DNA of 64,000 bases from Oceanicella actignis. Lineage in GTDB: Bacteria; Pseudomonadota; Alphaproteobacteria; Rhodobacterales; Rhodobacteraceae. Below are positions 39,634-48,679 of this stretch, piece after piece (position 1 is the stretch's first letter; the number at the start of each line of letters is the position of its first letter). Made by a program: the position numbers and the translations under genes. Under the pieces are notes generated by a model that searched no databases, was not told where the DNA came from, and saw only the letters and a program-made list of their open reading frames with translations. The stretch is taken from positions 248,001-312,000 of the forward strand of contig NZ_VNHJ01000001.1 in the NCBI RefSeq assembly GCF_008124525.1. The letters are read 5' to 3'.

Positions 39634-41526
39634 TCACAGCGCGCCCTCGGCCCTGAGGCGGGCGGCCTTCTCTTCGTCCCACCACCACAGGCCGATCACC
39701 CCGCGCGCGAAGGGCGGCTTGACCGGCGGGCGGCCGAACACGTCCCAATAGGCGACGGTGTGGCCGCTCTTGTGCCAGTTCGGAACCCAGATGTGCAGCG
39801 ACCGCAGCGCGCGGTCCAGCGCATGCACGGCGGTGGTCAGCTCTTCGCGCGAGCGGGCCGAGACGACCTTCTCGATCAGCGCGTCCACCGCCGGGTTAGC
39901 CAGCCCCGTCAGGTTCGGCGCGCCGGGTTGATCGGCCCCGGCCGAGCCGAACATGTTGCGCAGCTCGGGCCCGGGCGTGAGCGACATCACGAAGCGGCCC
40001 GGCACGATGTCGAAGTCGAAATTCTTGACCCGCGCCTGGTATTGCGCCGCGTCCACGATGCGCAGGCGCGCGTCGATCCCCATCTTGCGCAGGTTCTCGA
40101 TGAAGGGGCCGATGATGCGCTGGAAGGTGGGGCTGTCGTCCAGGAACTCGATGCTCAGCACCTCGCCCGCCGCGTTGCGGCGCAGCCCGTCGCGCACCTT
40201 CCAGCCCGCCGCGTCCAGCAGCTTCATCGCCCGGCGCAGCAGGCGCCGGTCGCTGCCCGATCCGTTGCTGACCGGGGGCGAATAGGGCGGCCCCTCGAGC
40301 GCGGCGGGGGGCAGATGCGCCGCCAGCGGGCGCAGCAGCGCCAGCTCGGCTTCGCTCGGCGGGCCCTCGGCCTCGAGCGGCGAGTTCTCGAAGAAGCTGT
40401 CGGTGCGCCTGTAGAGGCCGTGGAACAGGGTGCGGTTCGACCATTCGAAATCGAAGCCCAGCGCGATCGCCTCGCGCACGCGCGGGTCCTGGAACTTGGC
40501 GCGGCGCAGGTTGAACCAGAAGCCCTGCGTGCCCGAGGGCGTGCGGTCGGGCAGGATCTCGCGCTTGACCCAGCCCTTCTCGACGGCCGGAAAGTCGTAT
40601 CCGGTCGCCCAGATCTTCGAGAAGAACTCCTCGTGAAACAGGAAGGCGCCGGCCTTGAAGGCCTCGAAGGCGGCGGTGTAGTCCTTGAAATACTCGAAGC
40701 GGATGCGGTCGAAATTGTAGGCGCCGCGCATCGCGGGCAGGTCGCGCGCCCAGTAGTCGTCGCGCCGCCGGTAGGTGATCGAGCGCCCGGGCTTGACCTC
40801 CTCGACCTCGTAGGGCCCCGACCCCAGGATCGGCTCGAGCGAGGATTGCGCGAAGTCGCGCCCCTGCCACCATGCCTTCGAGAAGATGGGCAGCGAGCCC
40901 ACCAGCGCCGGCAGATCGCGCGTCAGCGCGCCGGGGGCGAAGTCGTAGCGCACCGCGTCGGGCGCCTCGACCGTGACCGAGGCGACGTCGCGCAGCCGCA
41001 GGCGGATCGAGGGCGAGCCCTTGTCGCGCAGGATCTCGAAGCTGAAGGCCACGTCCTCGGCCGTCAGGGGGCTGCCGTCGGCGAAGCGCGCCTCGGGCCG
41101 CAGGACGAAGCGCACCCAGGAGCGGTCGGGGGGGTAGACGATCTCGCGCGCGACCAGGCCATAGGCCGAGTCCGGCTCGTCGGCCGAGGAGATCAGCAGC
41201 GAATCCAGCGTCAGCCCCACGCCCTGCGCGGGCTCTCCCTTGAGGATGAAGGGGTTGAGGCTGTCGAAGGTGTTCGAGCCGCCCGTGCCGCGCCCCGACC
41301 AGATCCCGCCCTTGGGCGCGTCGGGGTCGGCATAGTCGAAATGGGCGAAGTCCGGCGGGTATTTCAGGTCGCCGAAGGCCGAGATGCCATGCGCATGGAT
41401 CAGCCCGTCGGTCTGCGGGGCGGGGACGAAGGGCGCCTGCGCGGCCGCGGGCGCGGCGACGGCGGCGGCAAGGGCGAGCGCGCCCAGCCCTGCGCGGGCG
41501 ATGGCGCGGATGAAACGGCCCGTCAT
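39634..41526 (-). CDS. yejA: Periplasmic peptide-binding protein YejA (family 5 solute-binding)
   Basis: A 630-residue exported protein with a signal peptide (ALALAAAVAAPAAAQA, cut near residue 30). The SBP family 5 features include HGISAFGDLKYPPDFAHFDY and FKDYTAAFEAFKAG. YejA-type proteins bind oligopeptides and microcin C-like compounds. The start at 41526 has GGGAGAGGA; the longer frame is less likely. First gene of yejABEF. Confidence 0.92.
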   Translation of the reverse strand: MTGRFIRAIARAGLGALALAAAVAAPAAAQAPFVPAPQTDGLIHAHGISAFGDLKYPPDFAHFDYADPDAPKGGIWSGRGTGGSNTFDSLNPFILKGEPAQGVGLTLDSLLISSADEPDSAYGLVAREIVYPPDRSWVRFVLRPEARFADGSPLTAEDVAFSFEILRDKGSPSIRLRLRDVASVTVEAPDAVRYDFAPGALTRDLPALVGSLPIFSKAWWQGRDFAQSSLEPILGSGPYEVEEVKPGRSITYRRRDDYWARDLPAMRGAYNFDRIRFEYFKDYTAAFEAFKAGAFLFHEEFFSKIWATGYDFPAVEKGWVKREILPDRTPSGTQGFWFNLRRAKFQDPRVREAIALGFDFEWSNRTLFHGLYRRTDSFFENSPLEAEGPPSEAELALLRPLAAHLPPAALEGPPYSPPVSNGSGSDRRLLRRAMKLLDAAGWKVRDGLRRNAAGEVLSIEFLDDSPTFQRIIGPFIENLRKMGIDARLRIVDAAQYQARVKNFDFDIVPGRFVMSLTPGPELRNMFGSAGADQPGAPNLTGLANPAVDALIEKVVSARSREELTTAVHALDRALRSLHIWVPNWHKSGHTVAYWDVFGRPPVKPPFARGVIGLWWWDEEKAARLRAEGAL

Positions 41527-41585
41527 GCGATCCTCTCCCTGTTGGGCGCGGCGCGGGCGGCCTGCGCAAGCGCCTTGTCCAAGCA

Positions 41586-41614
41586 TGGTTAGGGCGCGCG
41601 GGCGCGCGTTTCAA
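41586..41614 (-). promoter_or_regulatory. Candidate yejA promoter
   Basis: Minus strand TTGAAA (41609-41614) with a 17-bp spacer to TAACCA (41586-41591). The -35 is good and the -10 poor; the leader would be about 55 bases. Confidence 0.35.
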
Positions 41615-41660
41615 CCCGCCCGGGGCGGGGCGGGCGCGGGGCGGGTCAAGGCCACGGCTC

Positions 41661-41688
41661 TTGTCTCGAAATGAAAACCCTATACAAT
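41661..41688 (+). promoter_or_regulatory. Promoter of the LuxR-type gene
   Basis: TTGTCT (41661-41666), 16-bp spacer, TACAAT (41683-41688), in a markedly AT-richer stretch. An imperfect 20-bp dyad (41680-41699, CTATACAATTGTTCGGATAG) overlaps the -10 and could be a lux-box-like or other operator. Confidence 0.5.
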
Positions 41689-41757
41689 TGTTCGGATAGA
41701 TTGGCGTAAGCCGTGCGTTTGACGCGGCGTGAAGCTAATTCATTATGGGGGAGCGGC

Positions 41758-42579
41758 ATGAGCTCCTATTCTAAGGCGGGTTTCCTGCCGAATTTTCTGC
41801 CCGACGCCGACGCCATACCATCCGACGATCCAGCGGCGCAGGCGATGTTCGCTCTGAACGCGCTGCGGGAAATGACCGAAAGCAAGAAGCTTTCGGACAG
41901 TCAGGAGCGCTTCGCCTCCTTGCTCGAAAGCCTTGGCTATTCGGGATTCGTCTTCGGCGCGCTGTTTCGCGACGGCGCCGACATGGCGTTCGAGCCGATC
42001 CTGATGCGCGGGGCGATGACCCCGGTGACCGAGATGCACGCGCATCAGAACCTGATCCGGGGCGATCCGATCATCGCGCGGGCCTACCGCGCGGCGGCGC
42101 CGTTCACCTGGGCCGAGTTCTACCGCCAGCGCGAGGCGGCGGACGAGCCGGGCGCGCGCGCTGTGATCGAGAACCTTCTGGCGCACGGCGTCACCTGCGG
42201 AGCCACCTTTCCCTCGGCTTCTCCGGGTTCGATGTTCCATGCGGTGCTCTCGGTCTCGGGGCCGGCGGGCATGACCTCGGAGGCCTTCGAGACGCAGTTC
42301 TGGCGCACCGCCTGGCTGGCGCGCGCGGCGGCGACGCTGCTCAAGGACCTGATGCTCAAGGAAGTGATCGACAGCCGCGTCTCGCGCCTGACGCCCAGCG
42401 AGGTGGCGGTGATGAACGAGCTGGCGAAGGGGCTGCGTCCGCAGCAGATCGCGCAGATCTTCGGCAAGTCGGAAAAGACGATCCGCAACCAGATCACTTC
42501 GGCCAAGGCGCGGCTTGGGGCGCGCACGCGCGATCAGGCGCTCAGCTACGCTCTGGGCTTCGGCCTGATCCAGCCCTGA
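41758..42579 (+). CDS. LuxR-family regulator with an autoinducer-binding-like domain
   Basis: A 273-residue regulator with an N-terminal autoinducer-binding-like domain (about 45-195) and a GerE/LuxR helix-turn-helix (211-265, LTPSEVAVMNELAKGLRPQQ). Residues often conserved in AHL receptors appear: Trp118 in FTWAEFY and Asp103-Pro104 in RGDPI. No luxI synthase is in the window, so it is a solo or an orphan. The HTH has EKTIRNQITSAKARLGA, close to the family norm. The start at 41758 has GGGGAG; an upstream ATG at 41713 is possible but lacks a site. Base composition at its 5' end is lower in GC than its neighbours. Confidence 0.8.
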   Translation: MSSYSKAGFLPNFLPDADAIPSDDPAAQAMFALNALREMTESKKLSDSQERFASLLESLGYSGFVFGALFRDGADMAFEPILMRGAMTPVTEMHAHQNLIRGDPIIARAYRAAAPFTWAEFYRQREAADEPGARAVIENLLAHGVTCGATFPSASPGSMFHAVLSVSGPAGMTSEAFETQFWRTAWLARAAATLLKDLMLKEVIDSRVSRLTPSEVAVMNELAKGLRPQQIAQIFGKSEKTIRNQITSAKARLGARTRDQALSYALGFGLIQP

Positions 42580-42588
42580 GCGGGGCGG

Positions 42589-42612
42589 GCGCCCGGACGC
42601 GGGTCCGGGCGC
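42589..42612. terminator. Bidirectional hairpin between the LuxR gene and the cytochrome gene
   Basis: A perfect 10-bp stem GCGCCCGGAC / GTCCGGGCGC with a GCGG loop, between two convergent genes. No T run. Confidence 0.6.
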
Positions 42613-42628
42613 GCCGCAATCGTAGGGG

Positions 42629-43147
42629 TCACTGCGCCTGCACGGACTGCAGGTAGGCGATCAGGTTCGCGCGGTCCTCGACCTTCTTGAGGCCGGCGAA
42701 GCTCATCTTGGTGCCGGGGATGTAGTCCTTGGGCTTGGCCAGGAATTCGTTCAGGGCCTCGGGCGTCCACTCGCCGCCATGGCCGGCCATGGCCGCCGAG
42801 TAGTTGAACCCCTCGACCGCGCCCACGGGGCGGCCGACCACGCCGTCCAGATGCGGGCCGGTGGCGTTGGTCCCGTCAAGCTTGTGGCAGGCCTTGCACT
42901 TGCCGAACACCTTCTCGCCCTTGGCGGGGTCGGCCTGGGCCAGCAGGTCGGCGAAGGGAACTTCCTCTTCCTTGGCCGCGCCCTCGTCGCCGCCCTCTTC
43001 GACCGCCAGGGCGTAGGCGTAGTGGTGTTCGCCGTCATGGCCGCCGCCGCCGCGGTAGATCAGCTCCGAGAAGAAGCCGAGCCCCATATACACCAGCAGC
43101 GCGCCCACGGCGGCGCCGAAGAATTTGTTGAACTCCATCGTGTCCAT
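42629..43147 (-). CDS. cycM: Membrane-anchored cytochrome c (CycM/c552 type)
   Basis: A 172-residue protein with an uncleaved N-terminal membrane anchor (about 9-30), an acidic linker (about 50-63) and a class I cytochrome c domain. The haem site is CKACH (84-88) and the distal ligand is probably Met148 in PGTKMSFAG. In Paracoccus and Rhodobacter relatives such membrane cytochromes carry electrons from the bc1 complex to the terminal oxidase. The start at 43147 (MDTMEFNKFF) is chosen; a second ATG at 43138 is also possible. Promoter at 43204-43233. Confidence 0.88.
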   Translation of the reverse strand: MDTMEFNKFFGAAVGALLVYMGLGFFSELIYRGGGGHDGEHHYAYALAVEEGGDEGAAKEEEVPFADLLAQADPAKGEKVFGKCKACHKLDGTNATGPHLDGVVGRPVGAVEGFNYSAAMAGHGGEWTPEALNEFLAKPKDYIPGTKMSFAGLKKVEDRANLIAYLQSVQAQ

Positions 43148-43203
43148 GACAGGCGGCCCTCTGCGTTGGAATGCGGGCGCGCGCCCGCGGCAATGCTCGC
43201 GGG

Positions 43204-43233
43204 TTATTAGCCGCTTCCCGTTCCTTCCCGCAA
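43204..43233 (-). promoter_or_regulatory. Promoter of the cytochrome c gene
   Basis: Minus strand TTGCGG (43228-43233), 18-bp spacer, TAATAA (43204-43209). The same -35 hexamer is used at purC. On the plus strand TATAAG (43238-43243) with a poor TTCCCG -35 may serve pheA. Confidence 0.55.
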
Positions 43234-43309
43234 GTCGTATAAGCGCGACCTGTCGTCCGACCGCGCCGCAAGGCCCACCGAGAAGCCCCGCCGAGGCAGG
43301 AGCCCCGCC

Positions 43310-44224
43310 GTGTCCCAGACCGCCGCGCAGACCGCGAACCGCGTCAGCCTTCCCGCCCATGCCGCCGCCGGGCGGATCGCCTTTCAGGGCGAGCCGGGCG
43401 CCTATTCGCACATGGCCTGCCTCGACGCCTTTCCGGCAATGGAGCCGCTGCCCTGTCCGACCTTCGAGGCGGCCATCGCCGCGGTCAAGTCGGGCGAGGC
43501 CGAGCTGGCCATGCTGCCGGTCGAGAATTCGACCTACGGGCGCGTGGCGGACATCCATTCGCTGCTGCCCGATTCCGGGCTGTTCATCGTCGGCGAAACC
43601 TTCGTGCCCGTGCGCATCCATCTGCTGGGGCCGCGCGGCGCGCGCCTCGATCAGGTCGAAGAGGCGCAAAGCCACGCCGTTCTGCTCGGCCAGTGCCGCG
43701 AGTTCCTGCGCAGCCACGGCATCCGCCCGGTGATCGGCGCGGACACGGCCGGCTCGGCGGCGCAGATCGCGCGCGAGGGCGACCCGCGCCGCGCGGCGCT
43801 GGCCTCGGCGCTGGCGGCGCAGATCAACGATCTCGAGGTGCTGGCCGAAGACGTGCAGGACGCCTCGCACAACGCCACGCGCTTTCTGGTCATGTCGCGC
43901 CGCAAGATCGAGGCCGAGCCCGACGCGCCCCATGTGCTGACCAGCTTCGTCTTCGAGGTGCGCAACGTGCCCGCCGCGCTTTACAAGGCGCTGGGTGGCT
44001 TTGCGACCAACGGCGTGAACATGGTCAAGCTGGAAAGCTACATGGTGAACGGATCCTTCACCGCCACGCGCTTCTACGCCGACATCGAGGGCCATCCCGA
44101 GCAGCGCCCGGTGCGGCTCGCGCTCGAGGAGCTGGGCTTCTTCACCAACGAGGTGAAGATCCTGGGCGTCTATCCCGCGCACCCTTACCGCGACACGGTG
44201 CGCCCCGCCGCGGCGGGGCGCTGA
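43310..44224 (+). CDS. pheA: Prephenate dehydratase with ACT domain
   Basis: A 304-residue enzyme converting prephenate to phenylpyruvate in phenylalanine synthesis. The catalytic domain shows FQGEPGAYSHMACLDAF, LPVENSTYGRVADI and NATRFLVMSR; the C-terminal ACT domain (about 205-285, LTSFVFEVRNVPAALYKALG) provides feedback control by Phe. There is no chorismate mutase part. The start is GTG 43310 with CAGGAG upstream. It is divergent from the cytochrome gene. Confidence 0.93.
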   Translation: MSQTAAQTANRVSLPAHAAAGRIAFQGEPGAYSHMACLDAFPAMEPLPCPTFEAAIAAVKSGEAELAMLPVENSTYGRVADIHSLLPDSGLFIVGETFVPVRIHLLGPRGARLDQVEEAQSHAVLLGQCREFLRSHGIRPVIGADTAGSAAQIAREGDPRRAALASALAAQINDLEVLAEDVQDASHNATRFLVMSRRKIEAEPDAPHVLTSFVFEVRNVPAALYKALGGFATNGVNMVKLESYMVNGSFTATRFYADIEGHPEQRPVRLALEELGFFTNEVKILGVYPAHPYRDTVRPAAAGR

Positions 44225-44240
44225 GGCCGGGCCGCGCGCG

Positions 44241-44277
44241 CCGCGAATCGCCTCGCGCCTCGGCTCACGATTCGCGG
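44241..44277. terminator. Inverted repeat at the convergent end of pheA
   Basis: CCGCGAATCG (44241-44250) and CGATTCGCGG (44268-44277) form a perfect 10-bp stem with a 17-base loop. The right arm overlaps the last codons of the small minus-strand gene. Confidence 0.45.
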
Positions 44278-44447
44278 TTGCCGCGCAGCTCCTTGCAGAT
44301 CTCCTCGATCCGGCGCCACAGGGTCGCCTCCTCGGCGTGCCCGGCGCTTTCGGCCTCGGCCGCGCGCCGCGCCGCCGCGGCGATCGCCTTGGGGCCAAGC
44401 TGATCGAACAGCGCCTGGGCCTTGATGGTGGCGGTTTCGACGGTCAT
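44265..44447 (-). CDS. Small helical protein of unknown function
   Basis: A 60-residue, Ala-rich helical protein (MTVETATIKAQALFDQLGPK at its start; RRIEEICKELRGN near its end). It has a very strong AAAGGAGG site before ATG 44447, the main support for the gene. No family is recognised with confidence. It lies between pheA and nudC. Confidence 0.65.
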   Translation of the reverse strand: MTVETATIKAQALFDQLGPKAIAAAARRAAEAESAGHAEEATLWRRIEEICKELRGNRES

Positions 44448-44574
44448 GGCTCGCCTCCTTTGATCGCATTCGGATCGGGCGTTCAGCCCATGGGCGAGCA
44501 TAGCACGCTTCGCGTCTCGCGCCCAAATCGCGGCTTTGCGAGGCGCAGGCGGGCGGGGGTCGAGGCCGGGCGAA

Positions 44575-45549
44575 TCACTCGAAGGGCGGCACGCGGCCCT
44601 CGACCCAGGCCTCGATCAGGCTGCGGGCGATGGCGCCGGGGCGCGCGGGCGCGATCCGCGGATGGCGTCCGGCCAGCGCCTGCGCCGCCTCGGCGCGCGT
44701 GATCCACAGCGCCTCTTCCAGCTCCTGCTCGTCCAGCGTGATGCGCGCGCTCAGCGCCTCGGCCGCGCAGCCGATCATCAGCGAAGAGGGGAACGGCCAG
44801 GGCTGGCTGGCCAGATAGCGCACGCGCCCCACCCGCACGCCGGTTTCCTCCATGGTCTCGCGGCGCACGGCGGCCTCGATGCTTTCGCCCGGCTCCATGA
44901 AGCCGGCCAGCAGCGAATACATGCCCTCGGGCCAGAAGGGCTGACGCCCCAGCAGGACGCGCTCGCCGCGCGTCACCAGCATGATGGTCACCGGATCGGT
45001 GCGCGGGAAGTGGCGCGCGCCGCATCCGTCGCAGACGGTGCGCCAGCCGCCATGCTCGGGCCGCGTGGGGGCGCCGCAGCGGGCGCAGAAGCGGTGGGTG
45101 CGCCGCCATTCGAGCACGCCCTTGGCGGTGGCGGCGTCGGCGGCGTCCTGCGCGTCGAGCCGGGCCATCGCTAGGCGCAGGTCCATGAAGCCCATATGCG
45201 GCGGCAGCGAGGGGTGGCGGTTGACCGTCCGGTCCGCCAGCCCGGCGGGCGAGGGCGCCTCGGGCGCCTGCCAGGCCGAGACGTCCAGCGCGAAGCACCC
45301 CTGATCGCCCGACAGGCCCAGGAAGACGGGCGCCTCGGCGCTCTCGGCCAGAAGCGGCGCCCCGGGCGAGAGCCAGGCCAGCCGCAGCCCCTCGGGTTCT
45401 TCGGCCACCAGCGGCTTGCCCCTCCAGAGCGGCAGGATGAACGCCCCCGGCACCCGCAGCATCGCCGCAAGCGCGGCGTCGTCCGCGCGCAGGCGGTCGG
45501 CGCGGTCGCGCGCGCCTGCGGCGAAGGTGATGGCGGCTTCGTCGATCAT
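44575..45549 (-). CDS. nudC: NADH pyrophosphatase / NAD-cap hydrolase NudC
   Basis: A 324-residue Nudix hydrolase. The zinc ribbon is CARCG...CDGCG, the Nudix box starts GFMEPGESIEAAVRRETMEE, and the downstream SQPWPFPSS motif is specific to NudC. It cleaves NADH and removes NAD caps from RNA. Two starts are possible: ATG 45549 (used here) and ATG 45594, neither with a strong ribosome site. Confidence 0.92.
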   Translation of the reverse strand: MIDEAAITFAAGARDRADRLRADDAALAAMLRVPGAFILPLWRGKPLVAEEPEGLRLAWLSPGAPLLAESAEAPVFLGLSGDQGCFALDVSAWQAPEAPSPAGLADRTVNRHPSLPPHMGFMDLRLAMARLDAQDAADAATAKGVLEWRRTHRFCARCGAPTRPEHGGWRTVCDGCGARHFPRTDPVTIMLVTRGERVLLGRQPFWPEGMYSLLAGFMEPGESIEAAVRRETMEETGVRVGRVRYLASQPWPFPSSLMIGCAAEALSARITLDEQELEEALWITRAEAAQALAGRHPRIAPARPGAIARSLIEAWVEGRVPPFE

Positions 45550-46183
45550 GCGCTTCGTCCCGTTCCCTGCCGGCGCGCCCTGGGCGTCGCTCATGGCCGC
45601 GCGCGGCCCCGCAGCCTTGCCGCGCCGCCGCCCGCCGGGCGCGGAGCTTGCCCCAGCGCGCCGCCCCCCGCAAGCGCAGCGCGCGGCGGGGCGCGCCGCC
45701 GACCTCTTGCGCGGCCGCCCGCAAGGGACGGCGCGGCCCGAGCGCGCGAAGGATGGGCGGGATCGCCCGGCGCGGCCGGCGGCGCGGGGCTGGGCGATCG
45801 GCGCCTGATTTCGGCTGCCCGGCGCGCAGGGCGCGGACGCCCGCCTGGGGCGCGGCGGGACAGGAGCGCGGCGGGACAGGAGCGCGGCGGGGCTGGGGCG
45901 AGGCGCGCGCACCGCTGCCCGCGCGCAATCGCGCGAAGGCCCTGCACCGGCATCGCGCCGGCCTCGCCGGTCCGACGGCCGCTGGAGCGGGCGCGGGGCG
46001 GCCTTGGCGCGGCCGGCCAGACATGGCGGCAAGGCGCGCGTGGGTGGGCGCGCAAGCGCCGGGCGCGGCAAGCCGAGCATGGCGGCGCAACGACGGCGCG
46101 GCGGCCGCCGGGCGCGGGCGCCGTCCTCGTCCCCCCGGCGCCGGCGGGCCTTGCCTTCGGCCCCCGCCGGCATTATGTCAGCG
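45550..46183. other. Gap between nudC and the SRP RNA gene
   Basis: About 630 bases (590 if nudC starts at 45594) without a credible gene. It has a 16-bp tandem repeat at 45850-45890. It must contain the ffs promoter, but GC richness hides it; the ATTATG at 46172-46177 is just upstream of the RNA. Confidence 0.45.
45850..45890. repeat. 16-bp tandem repeat, about 2.6 copies
   Basis: GCGCGGCGGGACAGGA is repeated at 45850-45865 and 45866-45881, with a partial third copy to 45890. No function is apparent. Confidence 0.8.
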
Positions 46184-46281
46184 GCGAGAGACTGGCGCGG
46201 GCAGGCGCCTCGCCAACCCGGTCAGGTCCGGAAGGAAGCAGCCGTAACGAGCCTCGTCTGGGTCGTTGTCCAGTCTCTCAC
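46184..46281 (+). ncRNA. ffs: Signal recognition particle RNA (4.5S type)
   Basis: The universal SRP RNA tip GGTCAGGTCCGGAAGGAAGC lies at 46220-46239, with the GGAA tetraloop. The ends GAGAGACTGG (46186-46195) and CCAGTCTCTC (46270-46279) form a perfect 10-bp stem, giving a hairpin of about 95-100 bases. It binds Ffh and targets membrane proteins. It lies upstream of dnaX, the usual arrangement in alphaproteobacteria. The exact ends are estimated. Confidence 0.95.
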
Positions 46282-46435
46282 CCACCCCTTTCCGGCAAGC
46301 GCGAGCATCTTCGCCAGGGCGCGGCGCGCTCGCTTGTGGCCGGGCGGCGCGCGGCCTATGGTCCGCCTGTGGCGCCGAGGCGCCGACGCGCCCCGCGTGG
46401 GCGCGATCAGGACAGGAGCCGAGCGAGATCCGCCC

Positions 46436-48310
46436 ATGACCGACCCGCACGCCCCGGCAGACGTCGACGCCGCCCCCGCCGCCGATCCGGGCGCCGGCTA
46501 TCAGGTGCTTGCGCGCAAGTATCGGCCCGCCAGCTTCAAGGATCTGATCGGGCAGGAGGCCATGGTGCGCACGCTGCGCAACGCCTTCGCCGCCGACCGC
46601 ATCCACCACGCCTTCGTCATGACCGGCGTGCGCGGCGTGGGCAAGACGACCACCGCGCGCATCATCGCCAAGGGCCTCAACTGCGTCGGCCCCGACGGGA
46701 CCAACGACCGCCCCACGGTCGAGCCCTGCGGCGTCTGCGAGCCCTGCCGCGCCATCGCCGAGTCGCGCCATGTGGACGTGCTCGAGCTGGACGCGGCCAC
46801 CAACACCCAGGTCGAGAAGATGCGCGAGCTGCTGGCCGGCGTGCCCTACCGGCCGGCCGACGCGCGCTACAAGGTGTACATCATCGACGAGGTGCACATG
46901 CTCTCGACCAGCTCCTTCAACGCGTTGCTCAAGACGCTCGAGGAGCCGCCGGCGCATGTGAAGTTCATCTTCGCCACCACCGAGATCCGCAAGGTGCCGG
47001 TGACGGTGCTGTCGCGCTGCCAGCGATTCGACCTGCGGCGCATCGACCCCGAGACGATGATCGCCTTTCTCGACTCGATCGCCCGCAAGGAGGGCGCGCG
47101 CATCGCGCCCGACGCTCTGGCGCTGATCGCGCGCGCGGCCGAGGGCTCGGCGCGCGACGCGCTGTCGCTGCTCGATCAGGCCATCGCCCATGGCGGCGGC
47201 GAGGCCGACGCCGAGCAGGTGCGCGCCATGCTGGGGCTGGCCGACCGCGGTCGCGTGCTGGACCTGTTCGAGGCGGTGATGCGCGGCGACTGCGCCGCGG
47301 CCCTGGCCGAGCTGGGCGCGCAATACGCCGCCGGCGCCGAGCCGCTGGCCGTGCTGCGCGACCTGGCCGAGGTCACGCACTGGATCTCGGTCGTCAAGAT
47401 CTCGCCCCAGGCGGCCGAGGACCCGGCCATCGGCCCGGACGAGCGCGCCCGCGGGCTGGAGCTGGCGGGACGCCTGGGGCAGCCGTCGCTTCTGCGCATG
47501 TGGCAGATGCTGCTCAAGGCGCTGGACGAGGCCGCCGCGGCGCCGAACGCCATGATGGCGGCCGAAATGGCGATCATCCGCCTGACCCATGTGGCCACCA
47601 TGCCCACGCCGGCCGAGATCATGCGCCGGCTCGACGCCGCCCCCCAGCCCGGCGCGCCGGCGCCTTCGGGCGGGCCGGGCGGGGGCGCGCGGCCCGCCGG
47701 CGCCGCCTCGGCGGGTCATGCGGGCGCGCCGGCCGGAGGCGCGGCGGCCGGATCCGCGGCGCCGGCCCAGCGCGCGGGCGCCGCGCCCCAGGCCGCCGCG
47801 CGGGCCGAGCCCGCGGCCCTGTCCGACGCCGTGGCCGGGCTGCGCAGCTTCGACGACGTGGTGGCGCTGATCCGCGCGCGCCGCGACGCCAAGCTGCTGG
47901 TCGAGGTCGAGACCCATGTGCGGCTGGTCAGCTACCAGCCCGGGCGCATCGTGTTCGAGCCCGCCCCAGAGGCGCCGCCCAGCCTGGCCGCCGATCTGGC
48001 GGCGCGGCTCCAGGCCTGGACCGGGGCGCGCTGGGTGGTGGCGGTCGAGGGCTCGGGCGGCGGGCCCACCATCCGCGAGCGCCGCGACGCCGAGCGCCGC
48101 GACCTGCACGCCGCGCTCATGCGCCATCCGCTGGTCGGCGCCGCGCTCGAGCTGTTTCCCGGCGCCGAGATCCGCGAGGCGCGCGCCTTTGATGCGGGCG
48201 GGGACGATCCGGGCGCGCTGGCGCCGCTGGCGCCGGCCGAGGACGAGGCCCCCGATTTCGGCGACGCCGACTGGGACGACTGGGATCCCGTCGATCGATA
48301 CGAGGAGTGA
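46436..48310 (+). CDS. dnaX: DNA polymerase III subunit gamma/tau
   Basis: A 624-residue clamp-loader ATPase. Walker A is GVRGVGKTT (about 64-72), the zinc site is Cys83, Cys98, Cys101 and Cys104 (LNC...CGVCEPC), and the DEAD-type Walker B reads IIDEVHMLS. The AAA+ core (to about 390) is followed by an Ala/Gly/Pro linker and a C-terminal tau-like part. The start at 46436 has AGGAG some 14 bases upstream. ybaB follows after 6 bases. Confidence 0.95.
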   Translation: MTDPHAPADVDAAPAADPGAGYQVLARKYRPASFKDLIGQEAMVRTLRNAFAADRIHHAFVMTGVRGVGKTTTARIIAKGLNCVGPDGTNDRPTVEPCGVCEPCRAIAESRHVDVLELDAATNTQVEKMRELLAGVPYRPADARYKVYIIDEVHMLSTSSFNALLKTLEEPPAHVKFIFATTEIRKVPVTVLSRCQRFDLRRIDPETMIAFLDSIARKEGARIAPDALALIARAAEGSARDALSLLDQAIAHGGGEADAEQVRAMLGLADRGRVLDLFEAVMRGDCAAALAELGAQYAAGAEPLAVLRDLAEVTHWISVVKISPQAAEDPAIGPDERARGLELAGRLGQPSLLRMWQMLLKALDEAAAAPNAMMAAEMAIIRLTHVATMPTPAEIMRRLDAAPQPGAPAPSGGPGGGARPAGAASAGHAGAPAGGAAAGSAAPAQRAGAAPQAAARAEPAALSDAVAGLRSFDDVVALIRARRDAKLLVEVETHVRLVSYQPGRIVFEPAPEAPPSLAADLAARLQAWTGARWVVAVEGSGGGPTIRERRDAERRDLHAALMRHPLVGAALELFPGAEIREARAFDAGGDDPGALAPLAPAEDEAPDFGDADWDDWDPVDRYEE

Positions 48311-48316
48311 CGAGAC

Positions 48317-48661
48317 ATGTTCAAGGGACTTGGGCAGCTTGGCGACATGGCCAAGCTGATGAAGCAGGCGCAGCAGATCCAGGGGCGCATCGCCGAGGCG
48401 CAGGAGCGCCTGGCCTCGATCGAGGTCGAGGGCGAGGCCGGCGCCGGTCTGGTGCGCGCGCGCTGCACGGCCAAGGGCGAGCTGACGGGCGTCAGCATCG
48501 ACCCCTCGCTGTTCCGCCCCGAAGAGCGCGAGGTGGTCGAGGATCTGATCGTCGCCGCCGTCAAGTCGGCGCAGGAGGCCGCCGCCGCCGCCGCGCGCGA
48601 CGAGATGGCCAAGGCGACCGAGGGGCTGGACCTTCCGCCCGGGGTCAAGCTGCCCTTCTGA
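48317..48661 (+). CDS. ybaB: YbaB/EbfC nucleoid-associated protein
   Basis: A 114-residue DNA-binding protein beginning MFKGLGQLGDMAKLMKQAQQ, the standard YbaB start, with the GLVRARCTAKGELTGVSIDP core. dnaX-ybaB is a widely conserved pair; recR, which often comes next, is not here. RBS GAGGAG. Confidence 0.94.
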   Translation: MFKGLGQLGDMAKLMKQAQQIQGRIAEAQERLASIEVEGEAGAGLVRARCTAKGELTGVSIDPSLFRPEEREVVEDLIVAAVKSAQEAAAAAARDEMAKATEGLDLPPGVKLPF

Positions 48662-48679
48662 ACGCGGCGGGGCGCGCTG

